Counted from the stretch's first letter, positions 31,339 to 44,390 are shown. The stretch is DNA of 64,000 nt from Diphasiastrum complanatum (GCA_029204225.1 MU832564.1:1-64000); one strand, 5' to 3'. Notes: generated from the sequence alone by a model not told the origin. Made by a program: numbers and translations.

Positions 31339-33300
31339 ACGCCCTTTCTAACGTTAAAACACTGTAAAAGATACAAATAATACCTTGTATACGACAAAGC
31401 TCCTTGTGAGGACGTGATTACGTTTATCGATGGGTTTTCTTCAAAAAGCAAGAGGAATCCGTTAAAGGCATCAAAATGTGATAAGTTATACAAAGCTGGT
31501 ATCTTATCTCATGACGAACAATCAAAATGAGATTCATACTGACAAATGTTAGACGTCTCGATGTCTAGATTCAGTCTAGATTCAGAGTAACTCTAAATTT
31601 CAATATGCTATTTGTGACAAGGTCAGTTGCAAACTTGCAATATATTTTGGGAGTTTGGCTTCGACAATTATGTGTGTCATTACATGGCCACAATTTTATG
31701 GTCACAATTATGTGGATCGTTCCTATGGTCACAATTCTATCATTGTTGGCATTCTCATAATGAGCTAGAAAGATATTCTCATTACCAAAGGTATCGGTAT
31801 GTTGGATGGGTGTTCCACCCCGCTCTCTACAATTAGTCTCTTCAGGGTCCTTAATCGTTTGGCTCAAGTTATTTGAGTGTGATTTAAGGGTGGGTAATTA
31901 AGATGGTTGTGAAATCAGATTGGTCTCCCTTGAAATATGCATTCGCCCTTTCTATCTATGGTTGCTTTGTATGCAAGATGATGTTCTTCGAATCGAAAAG
32001 AAAAGGCGAGCAATTGGACAATGTCAATCAATCATATACTAGCTAGCACACCATTGATCAACATCTTTATTACAATGCTAAATGATATTTCAACTAATTA
32101 CTATGATTTCATATAAGGTTATATAGGTCACACACCAACAATTAAAAAGATATATCATATAGGTCACATATCACGAAGGTCCTCAATATAACTGGAGAAA
32201 GGGGAAATCTAGAGGCCCAATTTGTAAGTGCAATATTTTTTACTATGATTCTATTTTTGTAGTGAGATTGTTAATGTTTTTTATTGCTAAACTATGTTTT
32301 CTTGTTGAATGTAGGTTAGTGATTTTGGAAGACACATGACCACGGCAGAGTACAAACAAGATTACGATCATGGATATGTCGGCCTTAAGGCTTTTATGGA
32401 ATCCCATGGATTGTTTCCAATCGTAAATTTTTTAACCTTTATTGTTTTGTGATTGTTTACTTTGTGGTTTACAAGTAAGTCTAATACATCTAACATTTGT
32501 CAGTATGAACCTCATTTTGATTGCTCGTCATGTGTTGCCCCATCCAAGCAATTTTCTTGATAGGAATGTTACCAGAATATTAGATTTTCATTAAGCATAA
32601 CTAGAATATACATGGATCATATGTTGGCATGCCTTTAGCAGATTTTATTGTATTTGTTCAGTACATACGGTCTCATAATGATTACTTATGATGTGGTATA
32701 GAGTAGCTGGCTACAGTGTGTATATGTCATCAATGATGTCATCATCATCAGATAGCAATTCATCTCATGATCGCAACAGTAGGTATATATTGTTATTGAT
32801 ATTGACATCAATTGCACTTTATTTGTTATTTGAATATGAGTGTGTAATTTCTCTTGCAAATTTATTCTTACAATGACATTTGATTGGAATGAATTCTAGG
32901 GAAATTATCGTACCTCCACGTGATTTAGAGAAAGAAAAAAGAATTGAGCTCTATCACAGAAAAAAGGAGCAAGCAAGACTAAAGTACAACTATTGACCGG
33001 TTCATCTTCAAGCTCTTCCATCAGTCGACGTAGACCGCCTTTTGATCCATCACATGTATGTATATTGATTTATGTCATAATATTTTTATTTGTAACTCCA
33101 ATTTGGTTGAGGATTGTGATATAGTGTATTGCTCTTTGGAAAGCCAAGACACCACTCCATCACAAATGAAGGTTGCAAATGCACAAAATGTACAAAGACT
33201 ATTTTGTCAATTTTTGTCACATGTTAGAATTTGTCAATTTTCACATGAACGATGCTAAAAGAATTTGTGCTACAATATAACTTATCATTTGCAATTGGAT
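31339..33300. other. 3' flank of the J-domain gene, then unrecognised DNA
   Basis: No gene is secure. A plus-strand stretch at 32312-32420, after an acceptor-like TTGTAG, encodes VSDFGRHMTTAEYKQDYDHG and could be an exon of an unknown gene or an upstream part of the CACTA element. Sequence at 31660-31770 repeats TGGTCACAATT(C/A)TAT-type words. Confidence 0.35.
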
Positions 33301-33334
33301 TATTAGACCAGTTTCAACCAAAATATGATGAGAG

Positions 33335-33450
33335 GATACCATGTACATGCACACAATGCAAAGACCTTAGGATTTGGACAAGGAGGATTGTCAACGATCA
33401 TATTTGGGCCAAGGAGTGCACATAGAGGATCCAAGAGTACGAGAGGTAAA
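33335..33450 (+). pseudogene. CACTA transposon N-terminal piece (transposase-associated domain-like)
   Basis: One plus-strand frame reads RIPCTCTQCKDLRIWTRRIV followed by NDHIWAKE. The spacing CxCxxC...VxxHIxxxG-like recalls the domain that precedes the CACTA transposase in many plant elements. It lies upstream of, and in the same direction as, the transposase at 34929. Short, so moderate confidence. Confidence 0.5.
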
Positions 33451-33518
33451 CTCTTTAAAGTGTTTTTTAGAAATGCTTTAATGTTTGAACCTTATGGCAC
33501 TTCAAGTATAATATAATA

Positions 33519-33685
33519 ATTAAATGAAGTTAATCTCTCACTTGCTTCCAAAAGGAAAAATCCAAATACAATGATTAGATGAAGTTAATCTCTCACTTGC
33601 TTCTAAAGGAAAAATCCAAATAGAATGATTAGATGAAGTTAATCTCTCACTTGCTTCTAAAAGAAAAAATCCACAAAGATCTTCA
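33519..33685. repeat. Three tandem copies of a 54-55-bp unit
   Basis: Units share GAAGTTAATCTCTCACTTGC followed by TTC(C/T)AAAAGGAAAAATCCAAA. The GAAGTTAATC word begins at 33526, 33581 and 33635. The copies are nearly identical. Confidence 0.9.
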
Positions 33686-33885
33686 CTACAAAAAATGATT
33701 CACTCTCGTCCAATGTCAATAATCTTGAAAGTATATTTACCTTGTCTGAATCACAAAAAAATGGACACACAAATGATGAGTTCAAATCTAATCACCCCTA
33801 ATATAGTGAAATCCATTGGAGTAACTTGCATTCAAATTTGAAATCTTGATTTCCATATCCAATCACCCATAATAGACTCATTCAG

Positions 33886-33888
<3 letters not shown>

Positions 33889-33979
<91 letters not shown>
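33889..33979. repeat. (AG)n microsatellite, about 91 bp, uninterrupted
   Basis: About 45 perfect dinucleotide units. Lies within the CACTA remnant. Long open frames across it (Arg-Glu or Ser-Leu repeats) are an artefact. Confidence 0.98.
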
Positions 33980-33981
<2 letters not shown>

Positions 33982-34382
33982 ATGAAAAAGTTAAAGGTAA
34001 CCAACACTCCCAATTCTAGAAAGGTGTGTAGCCCTTGTTTTCTTCTGTTAAAGACGTGGTTCAAATGTTTTTTTGTTGGAAGATGAGTTCCACAAGAAAG
34101 CCCAAACGCCGCAGGGAGGGAGCATGGTGACATTCTGGAATAGGATATAATTGTGTGGTTCAAGAGTTTTGATTAGCACTCTATAATGTTCTCTCTATTT
34201 TTCTCTTCATGTATGTTTAGGGTGAGTGCGGGTGTTTTACGGTTTGTGTTATATATTGATTTATATTTCATGCTTTTGTTCTCAAAGATTAATGTTTCAT
34301 GGTAATTAGCTTTAAGTATGATGCCATTAGTTTATGTTTCATGCTTACTAGTCCATTGTTATATCTTCATTTATGTTTCATG

Positions 34383-34518
<136 letters not shown>

Positions 34519-34928
34519 GGATACATCTAACATTTTCAACTTTGGTTTTAAGAAAAAGAGTTGCAAGAGAGATCGAGAATATTATTGATAGGATAAATCA
34601 CATGAATATTGATAAGATAGACATTGTTTGAATAATTACCTGAGCATTCACTTAATCCTGGATAGTCATGCATTGTTCAGATTACAATGGCATGTAGTGT
34701 AAACTCCCTCTCATGTAAGGGGCGCGAAATGTCATATGCTTTTATCCCCTTTCACAAATCTTCCAACTCGTCAATAAGCGGCTCAAGATACACATCCATG
34801 TTCTTAACCTTGCATTGGCCAGGAATTAGGAGTTTGTTTACAGTTATATACACTATAGTTTCTGGCATTTACAAGATATACTACAATGGCTAGAATTATT
34901 CTTTGACATATACCTTTTTTTAAAGTGA

Positions 34929-35655
34929 TTGATAGTATCCATTTGTTGGATAGGCTTTCAAAGGGCTGGAAAAAATGCTTGTTTTTTGTGCGGGCCAAAT
35001 CTTGTGGGAAGATACTCTTATAGTCTCAAAAAAGTTGTTTATGAAAACCATCTTAAATATTTGCATAAAGGCCATCCATTCAGAGACACTCATAGAAGAG
35101 GTTTTGGAGGAAGAGTTGAGAGAGAGATGCCTCCAAAGAGGATGTCTGTGGAAGATTGGCGAAAACTATGGGAAGAATCTCAAGCAAAGCCAATCGATAG
35201 TATGAAAAGATTATCTATATTTCATCGTTTGGAATATTGGAATAGTCTTTTGATTAATCACCTACTTGATCCCATGCGCATATTTAAAAATGTGCGTGAG
35301 TCTGTATGGAAACACTTGATTGGTGAAAAAGATACTATTGCTGCAAGGCACGATCTAAAAGAATCAAACACCAAAAAAGAATATTGGATAAAGGATGGTG
35401 AAGACCATGCTTGAAAAGTACCTTGGACATTCACTAAGGAGGAGCTTAACCATGTGCGCTCCATTATTCATGACATTAGAACACCAACTGGTTTTGTCCA
35501 TTTTCTACGGTCATCATTCACAGTGGATGGAAAGTTGCAATGTCTCAAATCTCATGATTGGCTAAAGATGATTCAATTCATCTATCCATTGTCAATTCGC
35601 AAGTGCTTATCAAAAGATATTTGTGAGACCATATAGAAACTATCAATCATTGTCA
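34929..35655 (+). pseudogene. CACTA (En/Spm) transposase, Transposase_21/TNP2 type
   Basis: The translation includes KNACFLCGPNLVGRYSYSLK, KYLHKGHPFR, EYWNSLLINHLLDPMRIFKN and TIAARHDLKES, then after one stop (35412-35414) VPWTFTKEELNHVRSIIHDI, LKSHDWLKMIQFIYPLSIRK and KDICETI. These blocks follow the order of plant CACTA transposases (CxxC, HPFR, LL..H.LD.MH.xKN, GLKSHDxHxxxQ). A stop at 35634-35636 and the loss of the usual His in 'MHIEKN' (here MRIFKN) mark it as dead. A credible intron (GTATTTACAT...TGTTGCAG) follows at about 35657-35744. Confidence 0.88.
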
Positions 35656-35744
35656 GGTATTTACATTACTTGGTGCATTTTTTTTATTTAATATTCATTG
35701 ATTGAAAATCCAAATAGACATAAAACTGATTGAATATGTTGCAG

Positions 35745-36581
35745 ATAGATGTATTCAAAAGAAATTCTTGAGCTGGATCTTCGCAAGAGACATGAGGATA
35801 TAGTGGAGATTGTGTGCATGTTTGAGAGATATTTTTCGACTTCCATCATGGACTCGCAAGTGCATTTATTGGTGCACTTGGTTGAAGAAGTTTCTATTGC
35901 TGGTCCAGTGCACACTAGGTATAAGTGCATAAATTTTGTTTTGCATGTGTATTTAAACTAAATCAATTGGTACATGAACTCATTAAATAAAGCACTCATT
36001 TTTAACTATTTGTGACTTTTTAGGTGGATGTTCTTTATGGAAAGATACATGAAAGTCTTAAAAGATTTTGTGTGTCAAAATGCAAGTCCTGAAGGTAGCA
36101 TGTCAGAGAGATGGTTAGTACATGAATCTCTCTTTTATGTTACTGAACTTTTCACCAACTAAATCCATCTGCTCCACTATTGTGGCGTGATGGGGAAGCC
36201 GAAGAGGTAACAAGTGAAAAACCTCAAGGGATGGGAAAGGTCCATAGGTTGACACCCTTCCAACAAGAACAAATTTCTACATTCATGCTTTCTAATTGTG
36301 GGGTTATGGATAAATGGTTAGACCTATATGAAGAAGAGAAAAAAGAGAGGGCCTTGTCTAGAAAGCGCCAACGACAGAATAGAGGTAGACACATGGCCAC
36401 AAGTTCACATGATGTTGAGCCATTGTCCACCAAGCAATGCACTATAGAGTGGATGCATGGCACGCACACACGATTGTGGTGTAATAACATCTTTCCAACA
36501 AGAAAGTCAAAGCAGTGCACGAGATCGGAATCCCATCACAGGAGACATAGAATACGTAGGAACTATACAAAATATTTATGA
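35745..36581 (+). pseudogene. CACTA second half: DUF4218-type and following region
   Basis: The translation includes RKRHEDIVEIVCMFERYFST, VHLLVHLVEEVSIAGPVHTR and, after an intron with good ends (GTATAAGTGC at 35919 to TTTTTAG at about 36023), WMFFMERYMKVLKDFVCQNA and SPEGSMSERWLV. This is the DUF4218 block typical of CACTA elements. A further open frame 36180-36581 contains VHRLTPFQQEQISTFMLSNC and a basic EEEKKERALSRKRQRQ stretch, corresponding to the region that normally follows DUF4218. Confidence 0.85.
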
Positions 36582-36589
36582 TGTGTCAT

Positions 36590-37230
36590 TTGGTGAAAGT
36601 GGACACTATTTTTAATTTGATGTGAAATGGTTCAAGGTAGTTTGTAGAGGGCCAAATGCAACCGTAAAATCGGATCCAAGTGGATTTTTTGCGATTGATT
36701 CATAAAAAACATTGTGCATGGAGTCCTTTGACACATTGGTGTTGCCTCGTCACTATGAGCAGGTGCACATGCTATGTTGTCATGTTTTTCGTTTTATTGC
36801 AAGTGACTTCAGTATTTGAGTTTTCGATATGTTCTAAAATAGTAATTTCTGCAGGTGTTTTTTCAACCAGATCGACTAAACAAGATATGGTGGTTTGTAG
36901 CACAAGTTGAACCACGTTCATGATGAGTATTTGAGGGTGCAAATGTTGAGAATGAAATGGAAAACCTTCATACTATGAGATAGAGCTACCTAGAGATGTA
37001 GTAAATCTTCAAACCATACTCGAAGCACCCACTTCCATAGATGTTGAGAATACAAATTCTAATAGTCAGGATGATGAAATAAGTTTTGAAAGTGAAAGTG
37101 ATGATGAAAATCATCTAAGAGGTGATGAATTGCAAGATGTTGTCGCTGATGAAATTGATTCTTGTAATTCTGAACAAAAATTGATTATTGCAATTCTGAA
37201 TGAAATTGATTCTTGCAATGCTTTCAAATG
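36590..37230 (+). pseudogene. CACTA C-terminal DUF4216-like region with acidic tail
   Basis: Broken plus-strand frames encode FDVKWFKVVCRGPNATVKSD, then after an intron acceptor (TTTCTGCAG near 36854) VFFQPDRLNKIWWFVAQVEP, matching the layout of DUF4216. It is followed by an acidic tail (DDEISFESESDDENHLRGDE). No CACTA terminal inverted repeat could be placed downstream. Confidence 0.7.
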
Positions 37231-37439
37231 ATAGTTATTTAGCCAAAATAGAATCTCATTTTTGGTCAAGTAAGTGAAAAGAATAGACATAGTTTGACTT
37301 CAATCCCATTTTTTTGGAGATACTGTCGGTGAAGATAGATGTACGGTTTCATGTTCCAAGAAAATTCTCATTTTTTAACAAATGTTGCAAAGGCAGTAAA
37401 TCACTACAAGCATGTGAGTTAATGAAATCACCAACACAA

Positions 37440-37580
37440 ACTATGACAGAATCAAGTGTTTCATCACAGTCAATCCCCTTGAATTGAGCATATCCCTTGG
37501 CAACTAGTCTTGTTTTATAATTGTTCACACTACCATCTTGATTAAGTTTGATCTAAAGACCCATTTGCAAATAGTAACAT
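37440..37580 (-). pseudogene. Copia RT scrap (KTRLVAKGY region)
   Basis: The minus strand encodes KLNQDGSVNNYKTRLVAKGY and AQFKGIDCDETLDSV, the RT N-terminal block of copia. By orientation it is likely to be a downstream part of element D, whose protease and integrase lie at 39290-39947. Confidence 0.75.
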
Positions 37581-37689
37581 CTTGTATCTTTGATGGAGGA
37601 TCAATAATTATACAATTATCTCAAACAATGCATCATCATATACTCACTTTTCAGTGCATCAAATCACTCTTTTGTTGCTATAGCTGTCC

Positions 37690-39285
37690 CTTCTGCTGAG
37701 ATGTCTTAAATCTTGTCTGAGGATAGTTGGTACACTCATCTTGTAAATAACACATTGATCGACAACCTCCTTTCACCATTGGGCAATCGTAGAATGGGAG
37801 GTTATCTGAATTTATCTTTTCACGAAAGATTAGAATCAAAAGAACAACTACTTCCTTGCTACAAAAGGGATGAACCTAGAACAAGTTAATGAAGAAAATG
37901 AAGCCCGAGCAAAAGCCATTTTCCATAGAAAGCCAGCTAGCAAGAAGCGACAAAGGAGAATGTAAGAAATTTGTTTGCGAGCCATTGCATAGCTGAGGAA
38001 GGGGATATGTGGAGTCTCATGATCCCACATTATCCAAAGTTATTATTTTATGTTGCAAAAATTTTCAATTTTAATACATGTAAATGTGCTATAGTGCCTA
38101 AATTCATGTAAAGGCCTATTTGCACTTTGTAAATTCACATTTAGATTAGAGCTCGCAATTTTTTGTGCGACGTTCTATAGAGATGCATTAGCGGATCTCA
38201 GCCGAGGATCTCAGCCGACATCTTAACGGTTGGTAAACGACATTGAGGCCGGTGATCGTTCCTATAAGGTTGACACTTCATGCCATTGTACATACGCATA
38301 CACACAGATTTGAGTATCAATAGAGAGAGAAGAGAGCCAGTTTCTATAAGCTTGAGCGTTCTTTCCCTCTGTCATCTCTTACATCATTACTTCTTATCAA
38401 TTGAGCAAATACACTCTGAATGATCTATAACTATTTGTGATACTTCTCTGTCTGCATCACATATATTTCTCATTTCTACTGAATTTCAGTTACTCTAATG
38501 TGGATTTTCAAGCGTCACCAGAGAGCGACAATTCTAACTAATGTGTGCAGGAAATTAGTCGAAGTTGTTAAGCATAACCATAAGCAGAACTTCTTTCAAT
38601 TCTAAATGAGCTATGTGTTCAGATAATGAACTTGTTTGATGCTCTGTTCTGTTTGCTTCCTGTGATAAGAACTATTTCTCTGTATTCAATTAAGAGGAAT
38701 CATTAGACAATACGATTCTGTTTGATGAATCTATTTGCTAGTTGTTGTTTGATCTGATTGCTTACTGTTATCCGAAGAGCCTGAAAGATAAAGTAACTTT
38801 TATAATCACAGACCTTGACCAAATCGTTTCACCATTGATGTTTTTGGATGCCAATTTACCTAAATATATTTGAATAACCAGATATGTCACTGTAGTATTC
38901 ATTGTGAATATTACACATTACATTCCATTCACCTTCTTACATACACTTATCATATAAAAGAAGAGATTATTCTCTCTCTTGGAGAATGATCAAACCTTTT
39001 ATACTACTTAATTCATTGATTTTGTGGAAATCTATAACAACTAGGCCACCACAATACTCATCCATATCCACTTTGGATAAGATCTATCTAATTTGCCACA
39101 TCATCCATTGGTGGTTTGTGTTGAACTTCTAGATTCCTACAATCTAGGAGATAACTCCTACAGTTTAGGAGATTTCACATTTCACTCAAATAAAATCTAA
39201 GTACAATGGATCTGAATATTACAAGTGTTATTTCACACGGTGGACAGGTCCTCACACATGTGGATCCACATAGATACCAAACAAA
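37690..39285. other. Unassigned, possibly an LTR inserted in element D
   Basis: Between the RT scrap and the integrase piece of element D lies about 1.6 kb of non-coding DNA. A part (about 38160-38420) looks like an LTR or promoter-leader region, but boundaries were not found. A 12-bp direct repeat GATCTCAGCCGA occurs at about 38194-38217. Confidence 0.3.
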
Positions 39286-39289
39286 TTGC

Positions 39290-39640
39290 TTAAACCATGT
39301 GAAAATTACTAAAATCTAACACAAAATCTACTAAAATCATCAATGAAAGTTACATACATGTTAGCTCCACTATTGCTAATTGTAGTAATTCCATGAATAT
39401 CTGAATGTACAACTTGAAAAGGCTTTGTATATCTAGATATAGATCTAGTATAAGGTAGTCTATGTGACTTTGACAAAGCTCAACACATACATAAATGATT
39501 CATGCTAGTTAAGGATCTTGGAAGACCAATCACAACCTACTTCTTAGCCATTACCTCCAATGACTTGAGGTTGAGGTGCCCCATCTTTTATGCCAAACCT
39601 CTTGAATAGGTATTTGCTCACTTGCCTTTTATCTTTTACA
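39290..39640 (-). pseudogene. Copia element D: pre-integrase domain and start of integrase
   Basis: Minus-strand DNA closely matches the plus-strand copy at 49425-49700: IQEVWHK..., KSHRLPYTRSISR-type sequence, and HGITTISNSGANMYVTFIDD. Frame-breaking changes occur. Similarity ends abruptly near 39315. Element D belongs therefore to the same family as element E. Confidence 0.82.
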
Positions 39641-39662
39641 ATCAAGACACCCTTCCTTTTGA

Positions 39663-39947
39663 TCATGCAAGCATCTCCATCAAACTCAACTTGAAACCTT
39701 TACTTAGCAATTGACTCACACTAAGTAAATTTTTGATAATGGAAGGTATGAACAAAGCACTCTTCAAATGAACATTCCTATTTGTAGAGAGAGAAATAGG
39801 AACTGTGCCAATCCCTTTGAGTGCACACTCACCATCATTGGCTGTGTAGATCACCTTCTTTGTAGAAAAAATAGTGATTATTCTTCCACAGAGAACATGA
39901 TGCAAGTTTGAATAAATCAAACTAATATCAATGTCTTCAATCGAGAT
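39663..39947 (-). pseudogene. Copia element D: protease C-terminal half, cut by insertion of element C
   Basis: The translation contains STKKVIYTANDGECALKGIG and FIPSIIKNLLSVSQLLSKGF, the part of copia protease that follows the DSGA site. The missing N-terminal half (WWIDSGARSHMTF) lies at 47704-47969, on the other side of element C. Together they show that element C entered the protease gene of element D. Confidence 0.85.
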
Positions 39948-40829
39948 TGTATCTGATCTATGTACTAATAGAACAGTATTAGGTCTGATTGAATATGCAT
40001 GCAGAAATTATATGCAGAAGTAAGAGACAACTTAAGACAATTTAGATAATAAGAAACAATTGATCAAAAAATGAATTTTTCTAACTCTGAATTTGATTCA
40101 TCAATATACGTCTCTTGTTGTCTTATCTCGTCGTTGTGTCTCTGTTTGAGTGAGTGAGTTACAACGAGTAGTGCACATGTATTTATATTGCTACAGGACA
40201 GGTCTTTTGGCCTTTTATTTACAGGTCTTTTGGCCTTTCAATGTTGTATCAGTAGATATCTAACCCTTTACGATGATTGATATTCAAATAGACATTCTGT
40301 TTCCAAGATCGAATAAATTTTGTTCGCAAATTATTCGCAACAGTCCATCCCTTCATCTCAGCTGCGTGTTTTGTGAATTATTCGCAACACTTGTCTCTTC
40401 ACGACATTTTCGTCTTTCGCGAATTGTTTGCGACAGATGACAATTTTTGAGCTTGAAGAAGAAATCTGGAATATTTCGCGAATTGTTCAAGATAGTTTCA
40501 CGACAAGTGAGCTTGAAAAACAATCCAAAAGATTTTGCAAATTGTTCGCGACAATTTCGTGACATCTGAGGCTTGAACAAAAAATAAAATATTTCACAAC
40601 AAGATTCTGTTCACGGATTTTTTGAGCTTCAACAAGAAAGCCACGAGCTTCTACAAGAAAATCTTTCACGAATATTTCGAGTTGACTGCAAGACAAATTT
40701 CGCGAATCTTTTTGAGTTGGTCACGAATAGAAATATTTCGAGTTCGTGTTCGTTTCTTTCTCATCCTTTGTCAAGTAAATTGTGCGTTTTGTTAGTAGAA
40801 TCAAGATCTGTCTTATCAGTTGTTCTACA
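39948..40829 (-). mobile_element. 3' LTR of copia element C (882 bp)
   Basis: In plus-strand reading it begins TGTATCTGATC and ends TGTTCTACA, and is matched by the LTR at 46820-47703. The polypurine tract CTTTGAGAGGGAGC (minus strand, 40830-40843) lies directly inside it. It carries an array of TTCGCGAATTGTTCGCGACA-like words between about 40320 and 40710, many of them altered at CG. Confidence 0.85.
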
Positions 40830-40837
40830 GCTCCCTC

Positions 40838-42470
40838 TCAAAGTGGCAGTTGGATTAACCCCAATCTTCTTCGCTGTTTCTCGAACAAAGCTTTACTTAG
40901 TGGCTTTGTAAAGATATCAGCTATCATTTCCTCTGTGGATATAAAAGTTGTCTTCAGTATCTTCTTCTCGACTAAGTCCCGAATCACATGATACTTGATA
41001 GCTATGTGCTTCGATTTCAAGTGAAATACATGATCTTTCATAAGATAGATTGCGAAAGTGTTATCCATTAACAAGACATAAAGTTCAGAACTAGATTCAT
41101 CAAATATTTCCAATATCTGTTTAATCCAGATCAACTCGTTTGTCATCTTGGCTGCTACTACATATTTCGCTTCACAAGAAGATTGAGCTACTGCTGTTTG
41201 CTTCTTGCTAATCCAGAGTATGGTTGTGCCAGATGCTAGAGTACAACCTCCTGAAATACTTTTGTTATCATCCTTCATGGATGACCAGCTTGCATCATTG
41301 TAAGATTCGATGTGAAATCCAGCTTCCTTCGAATAACACAGTCCATAGTCTTTCGTTTTCAAGAGATATTGTAGTACTCTCTTTGCCAACTTCCAATGCA
41401 ACGATCTTGGGTCTTGATTATATTGGCTCAGCCTGTATATTGCAAATACTATATCTGGTCTGGTATTGTCTGCTAGATATAACAATGATCCAATCAACCT
41501 ATGATAGGGTGTTTTGGCCATTCGTTCCTCTTCCTCGAGAGTCTACGGACAATCTACCTTGCTCAGTATTGTTCCAGGTATCATGGGAGTATGCACACCT
41601 TTGCATTCGAACATGTTGAAGTCTTCAATGATCTTTTGAGTGTAGTTTTGTTGGTGAGGATATAACTTACCACCTTCAAAGTCTCTCACGATCTGCAAGC
41701 CTAGATAGATTTTAGCTTGTCCTAGGTCAACGATCTCAAATATTTCAAAAATGTCTCTTTTGACATCTGAAATTAACTTATCTCTTCTTGAGAAGATAAG
41801 TGTGTCATCAACATAAACAACTAGAATGATTATTTCATTTTGGACATGCTTGATATAGACATTTGATTTAGCAAATAGAGGTCTGAAGCCTATGGAACGT
41901 AGTGCTTCGTCCTTCTTTCTATACCATTGTCTCGTTGCTTGTTTGAGACCATAAATGCTTTTATTCATGTGACATCCGTATTCTGGATATTCTTGGCTTA
42001 CAAAACCAAGTGGTTGGTCCATGAATAAGTCTTCTTCCAATTCTGCATGCAGGAAAACAATTTTCTCATCCACACAATGGATTTTCAGATCATGAGCCAC
42101 TGCATACGCGAATAACAATCGAATTGATGTATGTTTGACTACCGGTGAGAAAGCATCATTGTAGTCGATCCCATACTTCTGTGAAAATCCTTTAGCAACT
42201 AACCTTCTCTTGTATCTAATGTTTTCTCCATTAGAATCTGTTTTAATCTTATAGATCCACTTGCACTTGACTGGTTTTCTGCCATCAGGTATAGGTGCAA
42301 GTGTCCATACATTGTTCTTTACATGGATGACATTTCGTCCTCCATTGCCTGAGTCCAGCGATCTTTATCTGGTCCATCTACAGCTTCCTTGAATGTTTGA
42401 GGTTCGTCAAAGAATCCACAAAATTCGATGGTTGTATTAAAAACATCCTGACTGCATCTTTTTGGTGGTT
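40838..42470 (-). pseudogene. Copia element C: reverse transcriptase and RNase H
   Basis: Two long blocks in the same frame (42118-41543 and 41521-40838) are separated by a single TAG at about 41541. RT blocks: [49 protein letters not shown] and the catalytic VVYVDDTLIFSRR. RNase H blocks: YNDASWSSMKDDNKSISGGC, SSCEAKYVVAAKMTNELIW, LLMDNTFAIYL and the terminal ADIFTKPLSKALFEKQRRRL. In RNase H the usual CEAEY reads CEAKY and SDADW reads NDASW, so activity is doubtful. The RT N-terminus (42120-42470) is present in broken frames. Confidence 0.88.
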
Positions 42471-42471
42471 T

Positions 42472-43538
42472 TCATTGTCTATCAGATCTTCTCACAGGTG
42501 GTTTTGAGTTCAATTCTGTAGGTTTTAGGAGCTTTTCTACTGGAATTTGAGCTGGCGATTCGAGTCTGTCAGGCACTCGATCTTGACCTCCCTCTGAATC
42601 TGGTAACTCTCTTTCATCTTCTGCTTGTTTTTCTTCTGTTGTTGTTGGTAGCTCATAATAATTTCTGAGAATTTCATAGCTGACTAGATCATTATCTGTT
42701 ATGTATTTCATCTAATCAAATTTAACATCTCGAACAACTTTTATCTTGCTAGTTTCGGGTACATAAACACGATAATATGACGAATGTAACTTGAATCCTA
42801 CTAGAAAATCTTGTTCTGTCTTTTCATCGAGTTTATTTCTCAGCTTATCTGGTATGTGCATATACACTACGCATCCAAATGTCCGAACATGTGCAAGATT
42901 TGGCTTTGATTTCCACCATATCTCATGAGGAGTTTTATCCGATATTCAAGATTTCAGAATACGATTTTGAAGATAATTTGATGTAGCCACTGCTTTTGCC
43001 CACAACTAAGTTTGGTGCTTTTGCATGAGCCATCATACATCTTGCAGCTTCCTTTAGTGTACGATTCCTTCGTTCAGCTATTTCATTGTGCTGAGGTGTG
43101 CATAATATCTTGATCAGTATAGTAAGCTTTGAATTCATTGGAAATGTACTCACCTCCACAATCTGTGTGAATTTGCTTCAGCTTATTGTTAGCCCAATTC
43201 GTATACTCAACGAATTTCTTGAAAGCTTCAGATTTAGTATGAATAAAGTATACTACAGGGAACTTGCTGAAGTCATCAATAAACGTAATGAAATACTTTG
43301 CATCACCCAATGACAATACTCCGAATGGTCTACAAATATTTGAATGCACAATTTCAACTACCTTAGTTGCTTTATAAACATCCTTAATAAAAGGTGTTCT
43401 AGTCATCTTGCCTTTAAGACATGATTCGCAGGTAGTTCGAATATCTCTGCTTTTGATTTTGACTCCTTGAATTCTTTGACTTTTGTTGGCTCGGTACAAG
43501 ACTTCCATGTTCATGTGACATAGCCTCTTGTGCCACAA
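42472..43538 (-). pseudogene. Copia element C: integrase
   Basis: From 43538 it reads MWHKRLCHMN...TTCESCLKGKMTRTPF, the HHCC zinc finger. The first catalytic position reads HSNICRPFG where HSDICGPFG is usual, so the catalytic Asp is Asn. The second is in IHTDCGGEYISNEF. After a frameshift near 43090 the Glu block is TPQHNEIAERRNRTLKEAA. Downstream frames to 42472 hold the linker, with DERELPDSEGGQDR and a basic end. Confidence 0.85.
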
Positions 43539-43671
43539 TACATCTGTTGATTCCTGAGTTTGATTGATTTCGAATGTTCAGGTGATATAAATTTCCTTCT
43601 CTGTTGCCTTTAGCAACCAAGTTATCAGAATCTTCCTTGAATAATTTACAAGAGTTCTTCGTGAAGGTTAC

Positions 43672-44390
43672 TCACATGCATGTATCGACTATCTTAGCAA
43701 TGGATAGAAGATCTTTATCAAGAGTAGGGACATAGAGAACTTCCTTTAGTTTCTTGTCTCCATGATTCGTGTCTAGCCAGAATACACCAGTTTCATCAAC
43801 CACGTGTTTAGAACCGTCTCCAAGTATAATGAATCTCGAATAGTTCGTCTTCTTGTACTCAGACAAAATTTGTTTCCAGGAAACAAAATGTGAGGTGGCT
43901 CCCGAATCAAGTATTACTTCTCGAATTGAATTAGTTGAACATCATAGATCACATAAGCTGTTGAATTCCTTGTTGCCCTGTCTTCTACTGCTCTGGAGCA
44001 TTCTGCTTTGTCTTCGACATAGTTTGAATCTGAAGGTTCGCTTCGATTATGCTCCTTTTTGTTTCTGGAATTCTGATAACAGTCTACTACTGCATGACCC
44101 CGTTTTTGACAATGAATGCATTCAATCTTTGGACTTAGCCAATTCTTTTCTTCTGTGTGACCTGATCTTCTGCATCTATTGCAGATCTTCTTATCATCAC
44201 AATTCTTCTGTTGTTTTCCAGATTGTTGTTCATTAGTCTTAGACTCATTCTTTTTAGATGACTCCCTCTTAAACTTAGACTTCTTAGAATATTTATTCTT
44301 CTGAGTAAATAGAACATTTTCTGAATCACCATTGTCGTCATAGCTGTAGGCTGATATTCCAAGGAATATTGTAGCCATCCTGCGGAACAT
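43672..44390 (-). pseudogene. Copia element C: gag C-terminus with zinc knuckle, and protease remnant
   Basis: The block 44390-43914 has a lysine-rich region (KKSKFKRESSKKNESK) and two cysteine motifs: CNRCRRSGHTEEKNW and a CCHC knuckle CIHCQKRGHAVVDC. The protease part (43866-43672) contains YSRFIILGDGSKHVVDETGV and VLYVPTLDKDLLSIAKI; the active-site triad lies in the frame-broken stretch just upstream. The gag N-terminus is missing beyond 44390. Confidence 0.82.

Noticed and set aside
33684-33695. CACTACAAAAAA as the left terminal repeat of the CACTA element
   Set aside because: A CACTA N-terminal domain-like piece lies upstream (33335-33450), and no matching TTTTTTGTAGTG end was found downstream of 37230. 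The TTTTTGTAGTG near 32254 is on the wrong side to pair with it.
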